This document shows positions 46,020 to 56,121 of a stretch of 64,000 nt of DNA, in pieces. A program made the translations under genes and the position numbers. The notes beneath the pieces were generated by a model. The model was not told where the DNA came from. It ran no database searches and saw only the letters and a list, made by a program, of their open reading frames with translations. This DNA comes from Talinum fruticosum. Its lineage: Eukaryota; Streptophyta; Magnoliopsida; Caryophyllales; Talinaceae. Each line of letters opens with the position of its first letter. Position 1 is the first letter of the stretch. The DNA lies in assembly GCA_021018815.1 (NCBI GenBank), contig JAITYX010000003.1, positions 13,101,501 through 13,165,500 of the forward strand. The letters run 5' to 3'.

Positions 46020-46617
46020 ACTTGCAAACCAAAGGCATATAGGGGTGTGGGAGTAAGGAACTTGAAGGCTTGGAACAAAGCCTGTGTAGCTAAACTAGTA
46101 TGGGCCATAGCAAAGAAAAGGGACTACTTGTGGATTAAGTGGGTGAATGAGAGATATATAAAAACCCGGGACTGGTGGGATTACGCTCCTCAAGGTGATG
46201 TGTATTGGTATTGGAGAAAACTCTCCTGCATAAATGAGAAATTCAAATGGGGGCAGCAAAAGGGACAAAAATGGGTATGGGAAAAGGGGGAGAAGGGGAA
46301 TATTCGAGTGAAACTGGATATTTATGGAGATTACAACTGAATGAAAAAACCCCATGGGCTAGAGCTGCATAGTCTAGATGGAATTTGCCAAGGCATGCAT
46401 TCACTTACTAGTAGATAATGCACAAAAATTACCCACAGAGGCTAGGTCGGCCAAATTCATGCGAGAACATGGATACAAAGTGTGGGGTTTGCAATGATCA
46501 CATTGAATCCATAGACCACCTATTCTATGACTATGTGACAGCAAGGGATTTGAGGAGAGAATTGAAACATTGGTTAGCACTACTAGGAGAGGAAACCAGT
46601 CTGTGGCAGTGGCTAGA
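46020..46617 (+). pseudogene. LINE ORF2 C-terminal part (zf-RVT), first half
   Basis: GVRNLKAWNKACVAKLVWAI, WVNERYIKTRDWWDYAPQGD, then a zf-RVT-type region with CGVCNDHIESIDHLFYDYV and RRELKHWLALLG up to QWLD, where the G1 LTR is inserted. It continues at 47833. Confidence 0.8.
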
Positions 46618-47827
46618 TGATGAGAAGAAGGAAAAACCCAAGAAAATGCAACCGGACAGAATAGGGTCTGCAGGTGCGGGTCCGGGGAAAAGGGTGAAAA
46701 GAGGGTCAAATGTTCTTGGTTTTGGCTAAAAATTGGAAGGAAGGTTATTTGGGATGTTAGGAAGGGCGGGTAAAAATATGGGAAGCATCCAAGGTCGGGA
46801 TCACCTTGAACCAAAGCCAAACAGGAAGTCACGCTGGGCGGCTGTCCAGGATGAGGTCCTTTGTTTGTTTTTGGTGCCGAGGACGGGATACTTCTTGGAT
46901 TGAGCTGAAATTTGGTGGAACTGGACTCAAACCGTGTAAGATGGTGTGTGTGAAATTTGGGAAAGAGATGATTCGTGGATTGGGAGATATGGTTGATGGA
47001 AGTCGCTAGATAGAACCTGGATTCTGGCTTGGATACGGAGACACCACCAAGGCTGAATCAAGGGGCACTTTGCAATCTGGCCGGATACAGAAACACCACC
47101 GGGGATTGTAAAGACTCAAAGGACACCACCAAGCTTGCCAAGGCTCGGATACAGCAATGAGAATTCAAGGGGTTGAGAAATCCATCTCAAAAGAGCAAAG
47201 CTCAAAATTCATATATTCATCAAGTCCGATTTTTACATAGCTAACTAGCTGAATATATAATGCCTCACATTGGCATTTTACAAGCTGAAACTAAGCTGGA
47301 AAATAAAGTAAAATGATAATGAAAACTAACAAGATTCTTTCCCCTCCTCCAAGTTAAGCTAGGAGGAATTCTAGCCAAGTATTTGCAAAATTGGGAACAT
47401 GTGGATGTGGCTTGTTTTCCCCTTTCCCAAGCCTCATTTCCATTTGGCCAACACATCATATTCTAGGAGGCTTCTAGAATGTCTTCTTGAACCTTGAAGG
47501 TCCGGCCATTGACTCTTGACCAAGCATGACAATTTCGGCCATAAAATTCAGCATGAACAAAATGTGCCTAAAATACCCTTTAGGTATTTTTGGACCGTCT
47601 TTGATGCATATCTTGCTTTACTCGTTTGGCAACATTTATTTATGTGTTAATTGTCTTTAAATGACAATTCTCAAGGCCTTTAACAATCTCTTCGATCCTT
47701 GGCTTGGCTTGCACTTTTGGACTAGCATAGGAGTTTTTGGTGTAAAAATAAGCTTGACTCCTTTTATGCTTCAACTTGAGAGACCCCTTGACTCTTGAAA
47801 GTTAAGTATGGATAGAAATGTCCATCA
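46618..47827 (-). mobile_element. G1 solo LTR in the LINE
   Basis: 1210 bp with TGATG...CCATCA ends and a perfect 5-bp duplication CTAGA (46613-46617 and 47828-47832). More diverged from the other G1 LTRs at its left end (TGATGAGAAGAAGG). Confidence 0.9.
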
Positions 47828-47832
47828 CTAGA

Positions 47833-48058
47833 TAAATAAAAAAAGAAACAAGGGGCTAGATGGAAGAAATAGCTTAGATATGCAGGGATTGCAACAATGT
47901 TTTACAACATCTGGAAGAACAAAAACCATGCAATTTTTCAGAATACAAAGGAGGAGGTCAAGGGGATGATAGCTGACATCAAAACACAAATCAGACAGAA
48001 GGTGCTATTTTTGTGTCCAAATCAAAGAAATATAGAGTGTATAGATAGAATTCTCTTG
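47833..48058 (+). pseudogene. LINE ORF2 C-terminus, second half
   Basis: Continues the interrupted frame: MFYNIWKNKNHAIFQNTKEE in one frame, then IADIKTQIRQKVLFLCPNQR and a stop near 48056, a typical end of plant L1 ORF2. A 3' untranslated stretch and the A-rich tail follow. Confidence 0.7.
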
Positions 48059-48191
48059 TAAATACGAGTTTTGTAAGAGGGAAAAGTCAGAAAAGGGTGG
48101 AAGACCCATGTAATTCAAGCTAAAAAACGCCTGTCATGCAAGTTTTGGTAATCAAATATATCCACACCTTCTTACCAAAAAAATAAAAAAC

Positions 48192-48192
<1 letters not shown>

Positions 48193-48223
<31 letters not shown>

Positions 48224-48245
48224 CAACAACAATAAAAATAATAAT
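48193..48245 (+). repeat. (AAT)n-(AAC)n microsatellite
   Basis: Resumption of the array after the LINE, AAT then AAC units. Confidence 0.9.
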
Positions 48246-48697
48246 AACAAGAGAGTGTACGAACAATTTGTCTGAAAACTTTCGGTGCTTGAAAATTTTG
48301 ACATTCTCTGGAGCACTCTCATATTTTAAACTAAAAAAGGAGCGAACAAAAATAAGTTAATAAACTCATCGAAACACACGCTAAGCTCGACATTCTTTTA
48401 AACTATAACCTACTTTTGATATTTCTAAACAGCAAACCTGTAGAACGATAGATATAATAATAATAATAATAATAAGAACAAAATAACCATAATAATAACA
48501 AGAGTGTGTAAGAATAGTTTGTTTGAAAACTTTCCTTGAAAATTTTGACAATCTCCGAAGCACTCTCTTATTTTCACATGCAAAAAAGCAAACAGAAGTA
48601 ACTTAATAGGTCATCGAAACATGCGCCAAGCTCGAAATTTTTCAAATCCATAACCTCCATTAGATGTTTCTAAATAGTAAACCTGTAGAAAAGATGG

Positions 48698-48699
<2 letters not shown>

Positions 48700-48746
<47 letters not shown>

Positions 48747-48800
48747 TATAATAATAATAATAACTACTGCAACAACAACAAAAATAACTATAATAATAAC
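48700..48800 (+). repeat. (AAT)n microsatellite with AAC block
   Basis: About 20 AAT units with an ATT-flip near 48745, then AAC and AAT variants. Confidence 0.9.
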
Positions 48801-49008
48801 AGGAGTGTGTAAGTAACGGTTTGTTTGAAAACTTTCCTTGCTTGAAAATATTGATAATCTTCGGATCACTGTCTTATTTTCACATGCAAAGAACGAGCGA
48901 AAAGAAGTAACTTAATAAGCTCATCAAAACACACATTAAGGCCGAAATTCTTCAAAACCATAACCTCCTTTTGATGTTTCTAAACAGCAAACCTGTAGAA
49001 AAGATAGA

Positions 49009-49098
49009 TATAGTAGTAGTAATAATAATAATAACAACAACAATAATAATAATTACAATAATAACAACAACAACAACAATAATAATAATAATAATAAG
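49009..49098 (+). repeat. (AGT/AAT/AAC)n microsatellite
   Basis: AGT, AAT, AAC and AAT blocks in series, within the array. Confidence 0.9.
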
Positions 49099-49312
49099 AG
49101 AGTGTAAGAACAATTTTTTGAAAACTTTCCTTGCTTGAAAATTTTGACATTCTCTAGAGTACTTTCTTATTTACATCTGGAAAAGAAGAGCGAATAGAAA
49201 TAAGTTAATAAACTCATCAAAACACGCGCTGAGCTCAAAAGTCTTCTAAACCATAACCTCCTTTTGATATTTCTAAAGAGAAAACCTATAGAAAATATAG
49301 ATAGAATATTAT

Positions 49313-49314
49313 TA

Positions 49315-49370
<56 letters not shown>
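49313..49370 (+). repeat. (AAT)n microsatellite at the array's right edge
   Basis: About 19 AAT units ending at CACCCC, where the LINE ORF1 fragment begins. Confidence 0.9.
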
Positions 49371-49372
<2 letters not shown>

Positions 49373-50139
49373 CCCCTCTCGTCACGAGAGCTCCTTCTCT
49401 ACGACCGCAATGGCGAAAAGGGGTCGCCCACGCAAACATGGGTTTTCCTAGCCCAAATCGACCACCCTAAACCCTTCACCAGCAACCGGCGCTGCATCTG
49501 TGAGTCAATTGACTCCCCAAACACAAACGGTGCACAAAAATCAATTAGATGTGACCTTGCAAGTAGAAACCCAAAATGTTGAGGATTTGAATCTTAATCC
49601 GAATCAAAGGAATGCAAATGATTCCCACCCACCAAATAACATTGAAATGATGAACAATCTGATTGAGGGGTAAATGCAGCATTAGGCAACGACAAGGACA
49701 CTGTTCCATTGACCGGGACGACAACAACACCCTCCAAGGTAGCGCTAGTCGATAGTAATGAAGGTATGCCATTAGAGTTTATTCCATGTGTTGAAATTCA
49801 TGGTGTTAAATGTGTTGTAATTGATCAATCTGACATAGCTGAGGAAGTAAAATATTGGGCCCCTTCGATTGTTTGTTGTGTGGCTAGGGCAAATCCCCTT
49901 TTAAGGTGTTTTCAGGCTTCTTACATCGAATCTGGGCTAAGCATAAACTTCATAAGGTTGTGGCAATGAGGAATGACTTGTTTTTGGTTCGATTCCACAA
50001 CATAGAGGATAACTGATAGAGCGGATGCCAATTTGGGTTCAATTGCCTAATCTAGATGAAAAGTACTGGGGTTTTCCAGCCTAAGAAAATTAGGAAGCAT
50101 GATAGTGTAGGAACCATGACCAGGAGAGAGGGGGCGAAA
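49371..50139 (+). pseudogene. LINE ORF1 N-terminal part (DUF4283-type), truncated
   Basis: A CG-rich leader precedes MAKRGRPRKHGF (ATG at 49410), the usual start of plant L1 ORF1 proteins. Further on, IDQSDIAEEVKYWAPSIVCC and, in a shifted frame, IWAKHKLHKVVAMRNDLFLV and PIWVQLPNLDEKYWGF match the DUF4283 RNA-binding region of these proteins. The frame is broken by an early stop and later shifts. It ends where the Tat/Ogre LTR begins, so the rest was lost or lies beyond that element. The product would bind LINE RNA. Confidence 0.75.
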
Positions 50140-52136
50140 TGAGCTTCCCCACGATTGCCTTCCGGCGTACAAGTTTTTTAAAGATGAGAGATGAGGGTGG
50201 AAAACGATTTTAGCATTTTGAAAGATGAACTTTTGAAAGTGGGGATTGATCTCTTATTAAGAGTTCGAATTTTATTAATCAAATTAGTGGATTAAATCAG
50301 ATTGAATTTATTGACGTTTTATTAATTGTTTTATTTTATAAATTATTTTTACAATTCACGGGATATTATTTCCTAATTAAAGAATATAAACATGAGAGAT
50401 TAGGGTTTCTAACGTGAGGCTTTCGGGACGGACCGGTGTGAAAACACTCGGTGCGGACCCAAGCCTCGGCCGTTAACCACCTAGTGCAAGTGGCAGCCTG
50501 CACTCGACGGCTAAAGGCGTCGGCTATGGGCCTGGGCTGAAGCGGTCGGCCTCGGCCTCCGGCCTAGCGAGCAGATCCGAGATCCCTTTTTTTACCATGC
50601 AATCGAAAAATAACCGAGATGCATTTTTAATAGAAATAAAGCAAAAAGGGGAATTGCCAGTCAGTTTTTAGGAAGGAAAATCTCATAAAAATAAGAATAA
50701 AATTTGCTCTTCCAATCTTAGTATGGGAAAACTAAGACTGAAAGAGGTTAAAAGTGATTTCATAAGTTTTTGAACCGAGAATCGGATTCGGCGGCGAGCG
50801 TACAAAACATAGGAAAACGCTTCCATTCCGCCTTGTCCAAAGACGACCAATACTAGTTTGAGTAGTATACTAAAAGGATGTGTGAACACAAACATACAAC
50901 ATGCTAAACGATAATAAAAGCAACCTAACGAAATTAAAGGAAAGCGATAAAGAAAGCGATAAAGAAAGCAATAAAGAAAGAAAAGCAAAAAACTAAAAGA
51001 TTTCATCGGGTGGGGAGGAATTTAAAAAGAGCGATTACATCTCTTTGATCCACAATACGAAAGCGATAAATAAAACATAAATTAAATAATCGTTTGAAGG
51101 TTGAATGTTTGCCCTCGGGTTGTCCCACCTTGCTAATCCGGATCTCTACACTAGATCTCTTGATGCGACGAGAAACAAATCAAAGAAAGGGCTTGTTTTT
51201 GTGAATTGTAGAAAGTTGAGTGTGTAAGGAGTAGGAAGGATCGAGTTGAATAAAGGCCCGAGAGATCAGAATAACTGAATATTCTTTAGCTCTTTGCACA
51301 GATTCAACGACAATAAGTAGAAAAAGGGAATGTTTAAGATTAATTTCAGCAGAGTAACATTAATGGATGTGTATTTTGCTTAGCTTTCTGCAACATATTG
51401 CATAAGAGAAAGCCGTATGGGAATGAGAGCCAAGGCTCTCTATTTATAGGGAGAGACCTTGGTCATAAATGACCTAGGGTTGCTCTAGGCCAGCTGTCCA
51501 AAGAGCTGAAAATAAATCGTGCCAAAATATCTTGAGGTTGAACCGGATAAAGAAAGGATAGAATCGGATAGAATCTGTTTCGCGGGCGTCGGCCACCTGG
51601 GTGTGCCTAGGGTTTCATGCCCTAAACGTGTTTTCAAAGGAGTCTACAAGCCAAAATGTAGTATTTCACTTAAAAATTTGGGGTTGCGGGCGCCGGCCAT
51701 GACGTCGTGTTGAGGGGAAAAGCTCCTAGTCTCGTGTGGACTGCTTTATGAGCTTAAACGCAGCACTTTGATGCTCATGATCATGAAATGCAATGTTTTA
51801 ATGCCGTCTTCAGGTCTTCGACTCCTTGTCCGATTGGACAAAAGTAAAATGCGATGTCTCGAACTTGGAATTTCCTAGTACATGACATTGGACTTCGTTA
51901 TCTTTGAAAGCTTGGGCCGGTTCTTGGATTGTCCGAAAGAAAGAGGAATTTTTGGATTGACCCAAGGCAAAATGTTATTTATTTAGTGCTAGGGTTCTTT
52001 ATGATTTACGGCTTCGTCGCACCAAACACGGTTTGAGATCTAAATCCTCGAACGGAACTTGGGATTTCATCATTGGGCCAATAGAATAAAATACGAAATT
52101 AAAAAGATAAGAGACGACACCTTTTAGATGTTTACA
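50140..52136 (-). repeat. 3' LTR of the Tat/Ogre-like element
   Basis: Minus-strand start TGTAAACATC at 52136, preceded by a polypurine tract. Aligns with 5196-7067. The other edge is near 50140 and is uncertain by some tens of bases, because the boundary with the LINE fragment has no clear duplication. Confidence 0.75.
51440..51449 (-). promoter_or_regulatory. TATA box of the Tat/Ogre LTR
   Basis: CTATAAATAG on the minus strand, conserved with 6418-6427, followed by the same AGAG...GAGCC leader. Confidence 0.6.
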
Positions 52137-52156
52137 GTTAGCCCCCACTTTGACCG
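52137..52156 (-). promoter_or_regulatory. Polypurine tract of the Tat/Ogre-like element
   Basis: Minus strand AAAGTGGGGGCTAAC directly before the LTR start TGTAAACATC. Confidence 0.75.
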
Positions 52157-52632
52157 AGTCTAAAAAGACGAATGGTCAAAGTAGACACTAAAGGGTACTT
52201 ACCTCGATTTTTGATATTAGTTATCGTATAATGCTTGGAATTGGTCGGAGTCGAACCTGAACTCCAAAATGGGGCCTGGACTTGATCGCAACATGCGTTC
52301 GAAGTCCGGTAAGAGGATCCTAAGCTTGGCTTGATCGGATCTTGAAGCTTGGTATATTTTGATGCTGAAACTTTGATCGATGTTTGATCTAAAGCTTGGC
52401 TAAATAATATGTTGTACTAACATACTCGTTGGTGTATAATCAAATTGACGCAAATTTAGTATTTTACCTAAAAAATTTAGTCGACAATAGCCTAAAAATC
52501 TGATATGAAAAAGCTGATTGGTGGGTCCAACAGTTCCACTTGCATGCATAAGGTGCCAAGGAGTCAAATGCCACGAGTTGATGGGACTCTACAAGTTAGG
52601 TGAACAGGCTAGGGCTACAAAGTTATCTTGAA
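52157..52632. other. Non-coding region between 3' LTR and antisense promoter
   Basis: No gene recognised on either strand. It could hold upstream control sequence of the plus-strand gene or 3' untranslated sequence of the retroelement. Confidence 0.4.
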
Positions 52633-52737
52633 GCCTTTAGCGAGCCCGGCCCCGGCATGCTTCTGCGGATTCCCTTGGTCTCCCACTATTTGCTTAACTC
52701 TTGTCTTGTATGGTTGGCTGGCTTGACCAAATGGGTC

Positions 52738-52746
52738 TATAAAAAG
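52738..52746 (+). promoter_or_regulatory. Upstream copy of the TATA box
   Basis: TATAAAAAG on the plus strand, identical in context to the downstream copy at 52892. Confidence 0.6.
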
Positions 52747-52891
52747 GGTGCTTGATGAATTTATTTCATACATAGGCCCGGCCCGCCTTTAGCGAGCCTG
52801 GCCCCAGGCATGCTTCTGCCGAGTTCCCTTGGTCTCCCACTATTTGTTTAACTGTTGTCTTGTATGGTTGGTCGGCTTGACCAAATGGGTC

Positions 52892-52900
52892 TATAAAAAG
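52892..52900 (+). promoter_or_regulatory. TATA box of the antisense plant-mobile-domain gene
   Basis: TATAAAAAG, with a pyrimidine-rich likely start region CACTTGCTTCTCTTC about 30 bp downstream and the first ATG at 53017. The spacing fits a plant RNA polymerase II core promoter. Confidence 0.65.
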
Positions 52901-53172
52901 GGTGCTTGATGAATTTATTTCATACACTTGCTTCTCTTCTTACACTCTTGCCTAAGTCTTGTGTTTTCTTGCTTTGCTTCTTCTTGAAAACTAGTTAGTT
53001 TCCAAATTCTTCCAAAATGTCTAGAAGAAGAGCCCATCCTATAGGGAGGCCTAGAGCTGGAAAACTTGTTCAAGATAACTTCCTTGAATGGGAACCGCAA
53101 AATGAGTGGAACCCAAATAAACTCTTAGTGGAGGTTAAGAGTCACGTTTCTTCACACGCTATCACTCCTTCG

Positions 53173-53256
53173 GTAAGCTAATTGGCTTATGTTTCTTCCT
53201 TTGTTTATTTAGAATAGTTCTTCAACTAAAACTCTTTTTCAATTTTTGTTTTGTAG
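53173..53256 (+). other. Intron 1 of the antisense gene
   Basis: CG|GTAAGC donor and TTTTGTTTTGTAG acceptor, 84 bp, between codon-complete exons of 156 bp and the next. Confidence 0.7.
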
Positions 53257-54139
53257 AAAGGCTTAATTCCAAGCGGTGGAGCTATCCCGAAGTTCATAGA
53301 GATATGTCGGAGGATGAACTTTCCTCTTGAGGATGTCATGCATAATGCCGGGTTTGGTCCTCTTTTCCTTGCCTTGAACCACCTCTATGATAAAAGAGAC
53401 ATTAGTGAGTGTTTTTGGGACACCACCAAGACTTTCCACATTTCCTTCGGGAAATGACCATAACTCCTTTTGATTTTGCTGTTTTATTCGGTTTGGGCTT
53501 TTCGGGAGAGCCTCTTGCCTATGACTGGAATTTGTACAAAAACCGTGACTATCTTCGTTATATTTTTGGCCCTGTAGCAGACGGGTTTCCTCGAGAAAAC
53601 TTCTTTATATAATACTATTTTTTAGACCTTTGAGAATGTTAGGTTTTGGCCTCGACATTCTCTACAACAATAGGTCCGAATCGTGCTTACTCTTACGTTG
53701 AGCACGGTTCTTTTCTCCGATCAAGCTGCTAAGGTTAATGTTCACTATTTGGTGAACTTAGTGAACCTCGATAAAATAAAGGAGCTCAACCGGGGTGCTC
53801 TTGCGTATACTTGCCTCATTAAGGGCCTCCGTCCGGTGTGCGACATATAAAACTTGTGTTGGATTCGACCAACTATCTACCGTTATATGGTTTATGAAAA
53901 ATTGTTGAGGAATGCTCAAATTCTCCTTTCCTCCAAAGTGTTTTTCATCTTGTGTGGATAAAAAATTTACTCAATTGTGATCATACAGCCATGGTTATAC
54001 GAATATTTCCGCATTTTTCTCCGGTTTTACGAATCACCCTGCATTTTCAGCCTCCATATCGTGGGCTAAAGTCTATCTTCGATGTCCTAAGATCCATGGG
54101 ATAAACTTCTTGAGATCAGCCCTTAACCGTGTGACCTCG

Positions 54140-54404
54140 GTATGCCTCTTTAATTTCAAAATTCACTTTGAAAATATGCTTAGAGCACTTTTTATCACAT
54201 TGTTTAGTCGGCTACCCCTACTCACGGCTCGTGGCACTGCCCGTGGGTCCGACTGTGGTGGACTCTAGCCTTGATTATGCATGATTTTTGTCCATTTTCT
54301 TGCTGTCTTTCATTCTTACTTGCTTGTTTCTTGAAAACTCTTGAATGTAGGCTAATTTTCATCCTTGGACCAACTCTAACTCCCTCTAAATGTCATTATT
54401 GCAG
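54140..54404 (+). other. Intron 2 of the antisense gene
   Basis: CTCG|GTATGC donor after ...LNRVTS and TTATTGCAG acceptor before NLSERRSLFVGP. Confidence 0.6.
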
Positions 54405-54661
54405 GGAATTTAAGTGAAAGGAGGAGCTTGTTTGTAGGTCCCTTTGGGTTTTGTTGGTATCTTGGGGAGAGGGTCACTCCTCAAATCCAGGTCAACACAT
54501 GGCCTCTGCTTGTTCGGATCGATCCACCCCGGACCATGTTTTACCTTCGCTCCCTTCCTCCAAATGAGCAAGTTCTTGCTGCTGTGGGATATCCTTATAC
54601 TTTATTCTTAAACTTGCGGACATCCTATGCTCACAATGCAACGCGGATTATGACACAACCG

Positions 54662-54735
54662 GTGAGTTCTCACCTCTTCCTATCTCCTATCATATTTGAA
54701 TTTCTTGCATGGAAATTAACTTCATCTTTTGGCAG
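54662..54735 (+). other. Intron 3 of the antisense gene
   Basis: ACCG|GTGAGT donor after ...RIMTQP and TTTTGGCAG acceptor before AHTADIHIPSLDVD. Confidence 0.7.
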
Positions 54736-54872
54736 CTCACACCGCGGACATCCATATTCCAAGCCTTGATGTGGATGTTACTCGACCTAGGGGATCTCCT
54801 CGTTATGTAAGAATTCCCGAAATCCCAAAGGAAGAATGTGTTGGGCATCCTTTTCATAGGAATGGGGGAGGG

Positions 54873-54935
54873 GTAAGAGTTTCATGCTCTTCGGTTTTAG
54901 TAGTATGCTAAAAGTATTTTTGGCTAACTCCATAG
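54873..54935 (+). other. Intron 4 of the antisense gene
   Basis: GGAGG|GTAAGAG donor after ...HPFHRNGG and ACTCCATAG acceptor. Confidence 0.65.
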
Positions 54936-55049
54936 GAAAAATTTCGTAGTATGACCGAGAACGAGTCCGGACCATGTCCATCAACCTTCAATCTGTTCTC
55001 CGAGGAATCCAAAATTTCCTTACTCGGGCGATCTTTCCTAACCTTTCGG

Positions 55050-55127
55050 GTAAGTTCCTAATTAGTGGAGTGCTAATTTTATTGAGATTTTAGTGAGCAT
55101 GCTAATTGCCCTTTTTTTCTTATAAAG
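55050..55127 (+). other. Intron 5 of the antisense gene
   Basis: TTTCGG|GTAAGTT donor after ...AIFPNLSG and TTTTCTTATAAAG acceptor before VDLEHLPLGVFL. Confidence 0.65.
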
Positions 55128-55637
55128 GAGTCGATCTAGAGCACCTCCCTCTTGGAGTCTTTCTGGTGGACCCGAGGCACACACACATCCATCCGGTCAA
55201 TAAACACCTTCTAGTAGCACTGCTAGACAAGGTTCTTCACGACATTCTTCACAGAGCACACATCATCGGAGTGCTTCCGAGGCGAGGACCTAACACTTCC
55301 GGCCTAGCGCTTCGGTGCAAGGCCTAGCTTTTCGGAGGAGAGCTTGGATATCTTGCCTCTGCAGGCTTTCGATCATCATGGAAATCCTCTTTAGTTCCCT
55401 CGAAGCTTCGTACAACAGGCCATCCCATGAAGCTTCTCAATCTTGGGACCACGGAGGCAGCTCCTATCAAGGCGGTGAAAGTGGTCGGTTCTCCACATCT
55501 GTCTTGGAGGACTTTGGGAACTATATGTTTGATGACGCTTCGATGGCGATGATTAGAGAATTCCTTGCCGCTTCCGATGTTGATGATTATGGAGTCCCTT
55601 GTAGGGTGTTTATTGTTTGTTTAATATTTGCTTTGTA

Positions 55638-56014
55638 ATGGTGACTCTCATGCAATGGGATGAAATACAAGGTGACTCAATTCTAAGAAATGCATTCTTT
55701 TATTTAGTATGATACAAAACACTTAAGGAAAATTACAAAGACAAATGGAAAAAAATGCACTAGCCTCCATTTCCCCAAAAGAAAATAATAAAAATAAAAA
55801 TGGAAAATCTTAAGTGCATGGTCCAAAATAGCAACATGCACACAATGGGTCAGGGCGAAAAGAATATGGCCCAAGGAATGCTCGGAGTTGAAGAAAAGCG
55901 TAGAACAAGCCCGACCACGATGGTGGCCGGCGCCCGCCACCCTTGAAGTCCAAGGTGCTGGCGAATTTATAGTGATGGAGGTGTAGTAGTACTCTAAAAG
56001 CTCCAGAAAGCTCC
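55638..56014 (+). other. Spacer between the two antisense genes
   Basis: Likely 3' untranslated region of the plant-mobile-domain gene and upstream sequence of the next, with A-rich runs near 55740-55810. No coding region recognised. Confidence 0.45.
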
Positions 56015-56023
56015 TATAAATAG
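56015..56023 (+). promoter_or_regulatory. TATA box of the second antisense gene
   Basis: TATAAATAG preceded by CTCC and followed by GATCCACACC, about 100 bp upstream of the ATG at 56122. Confidence 0.5.
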
Positions 56024-56121
56024 GATCCACACCGGTGCTTAAAAAAAGTGCCTAACGCAAAAAAAACCTTAGGCGAAACAATCTTAAAACATTATATGAC
56101 TTCCATTTTCTTTCAAAAGAT

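Larger units (their letters stand above)
43160..48191 (+). mobile_element. L1-type LINE, 5'-truncated, split by a G1 LTR
   Basis: Inserted in an array core after TTTCTAAACAGCAAATGTG. Its first readable codons are already the end of an ORF1 zinc knuckle (LFGHESTECKKK), so it is 5'-truncated. It then carries endonuclease, RT and a C-terminal zf-RVT region on the plus strand and ends in an A-rich tail (about 48177-48191). 5' truncation plus a 3' A tail are the marks of target-primed reverse transcription. Target duplication is hidden by the AAT tracts. Confidence 0.85.
39034..49370. repeat. Tandem array of ~200-bp cores joined by ATT/AAC microsatellites
   Basis: A core with TTGAAAACTTTCCTTGCTTG, GAAAATTTTGACATTCTCTA, CTCATCGAAACACGCGCTAA and TGTTTCTAAACAGCAAACCT repeats about nine times, with TTTTGACAT landmarks near 39306, 39590, 40947, 41340, 41742, 48292, 48538, 48845 and 49137. 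Between cores lie (ATT/AAT)n and (AAC)n tracts of 30-200 bp. Neighbouring cores in the right half are 246-308 bp apart. The array is interrupted at 39695-40844, 41797-43066 and about 43160-48191. Not coding; poly-Asn, Tyr and Ile readings arise only from the trinucleotides. Confidence 0.85.
52633..52926 (+). repeat. Tandem duplication of a promoter segment
   Basis: Two copies of about 152 bp (52633-52784 and 52785-52926) share GCCTTTAGCGAGCC, GCATGCTTCTGC, TTGGTCTCCCACTATTTG, TTGTCTTGTATGGTTG and CTTGATGAATTTATTTCATA. Each copy contains a TATA box. The duplication places two equivalent promoters head to tail upstream of the plant-mobile-domain gene. Confidence 0.9.
53017..55637 (+). pseudogene. 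Intron-containing plant-mobile-domain (MAIN-like) gene, antisense to the retroelement
   Basis: Starts MSRRRAHPIGRPRAGKLVQD. Exon 2 holds the plant mobile domain: KTFHISF / EMTITPFDFAVLFGLGFSGE (usual text ..HTFHLPxGEMTITLxDVAxLLGL..G..), then ANVNVHYLV-type text DQAAKVNVHYLVNLVNLD. Later exons give YLGERVTPQIQVNTWPLLVR, PRYVRIPEIPKEECVGHPFH, EHLPLGVFLVDPRHTHIHPV and an acidic C-terminus SVLEDFGNYMFDDASMAMI. Likely exons: 53017-53172, 53257-54139, 54405-54661, 54736-54872, 54936-55049, 55128-55637, with GT...AG at each junction. Frameshifts lie near 53447, 53850 and 55320. Plant mobile domains occur in MAIN/MAIL proteins and in many transposons; the role in the element is unknown. Confidence 0.8.

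Noticed and set aside
39034..49370. CRISPR-like alternation of repeats and spacers
   Set aside because: The 'spacers' are microsatellites, the cores are about 200 bp and AT-rich, and the setting is plant nuclear DNA.
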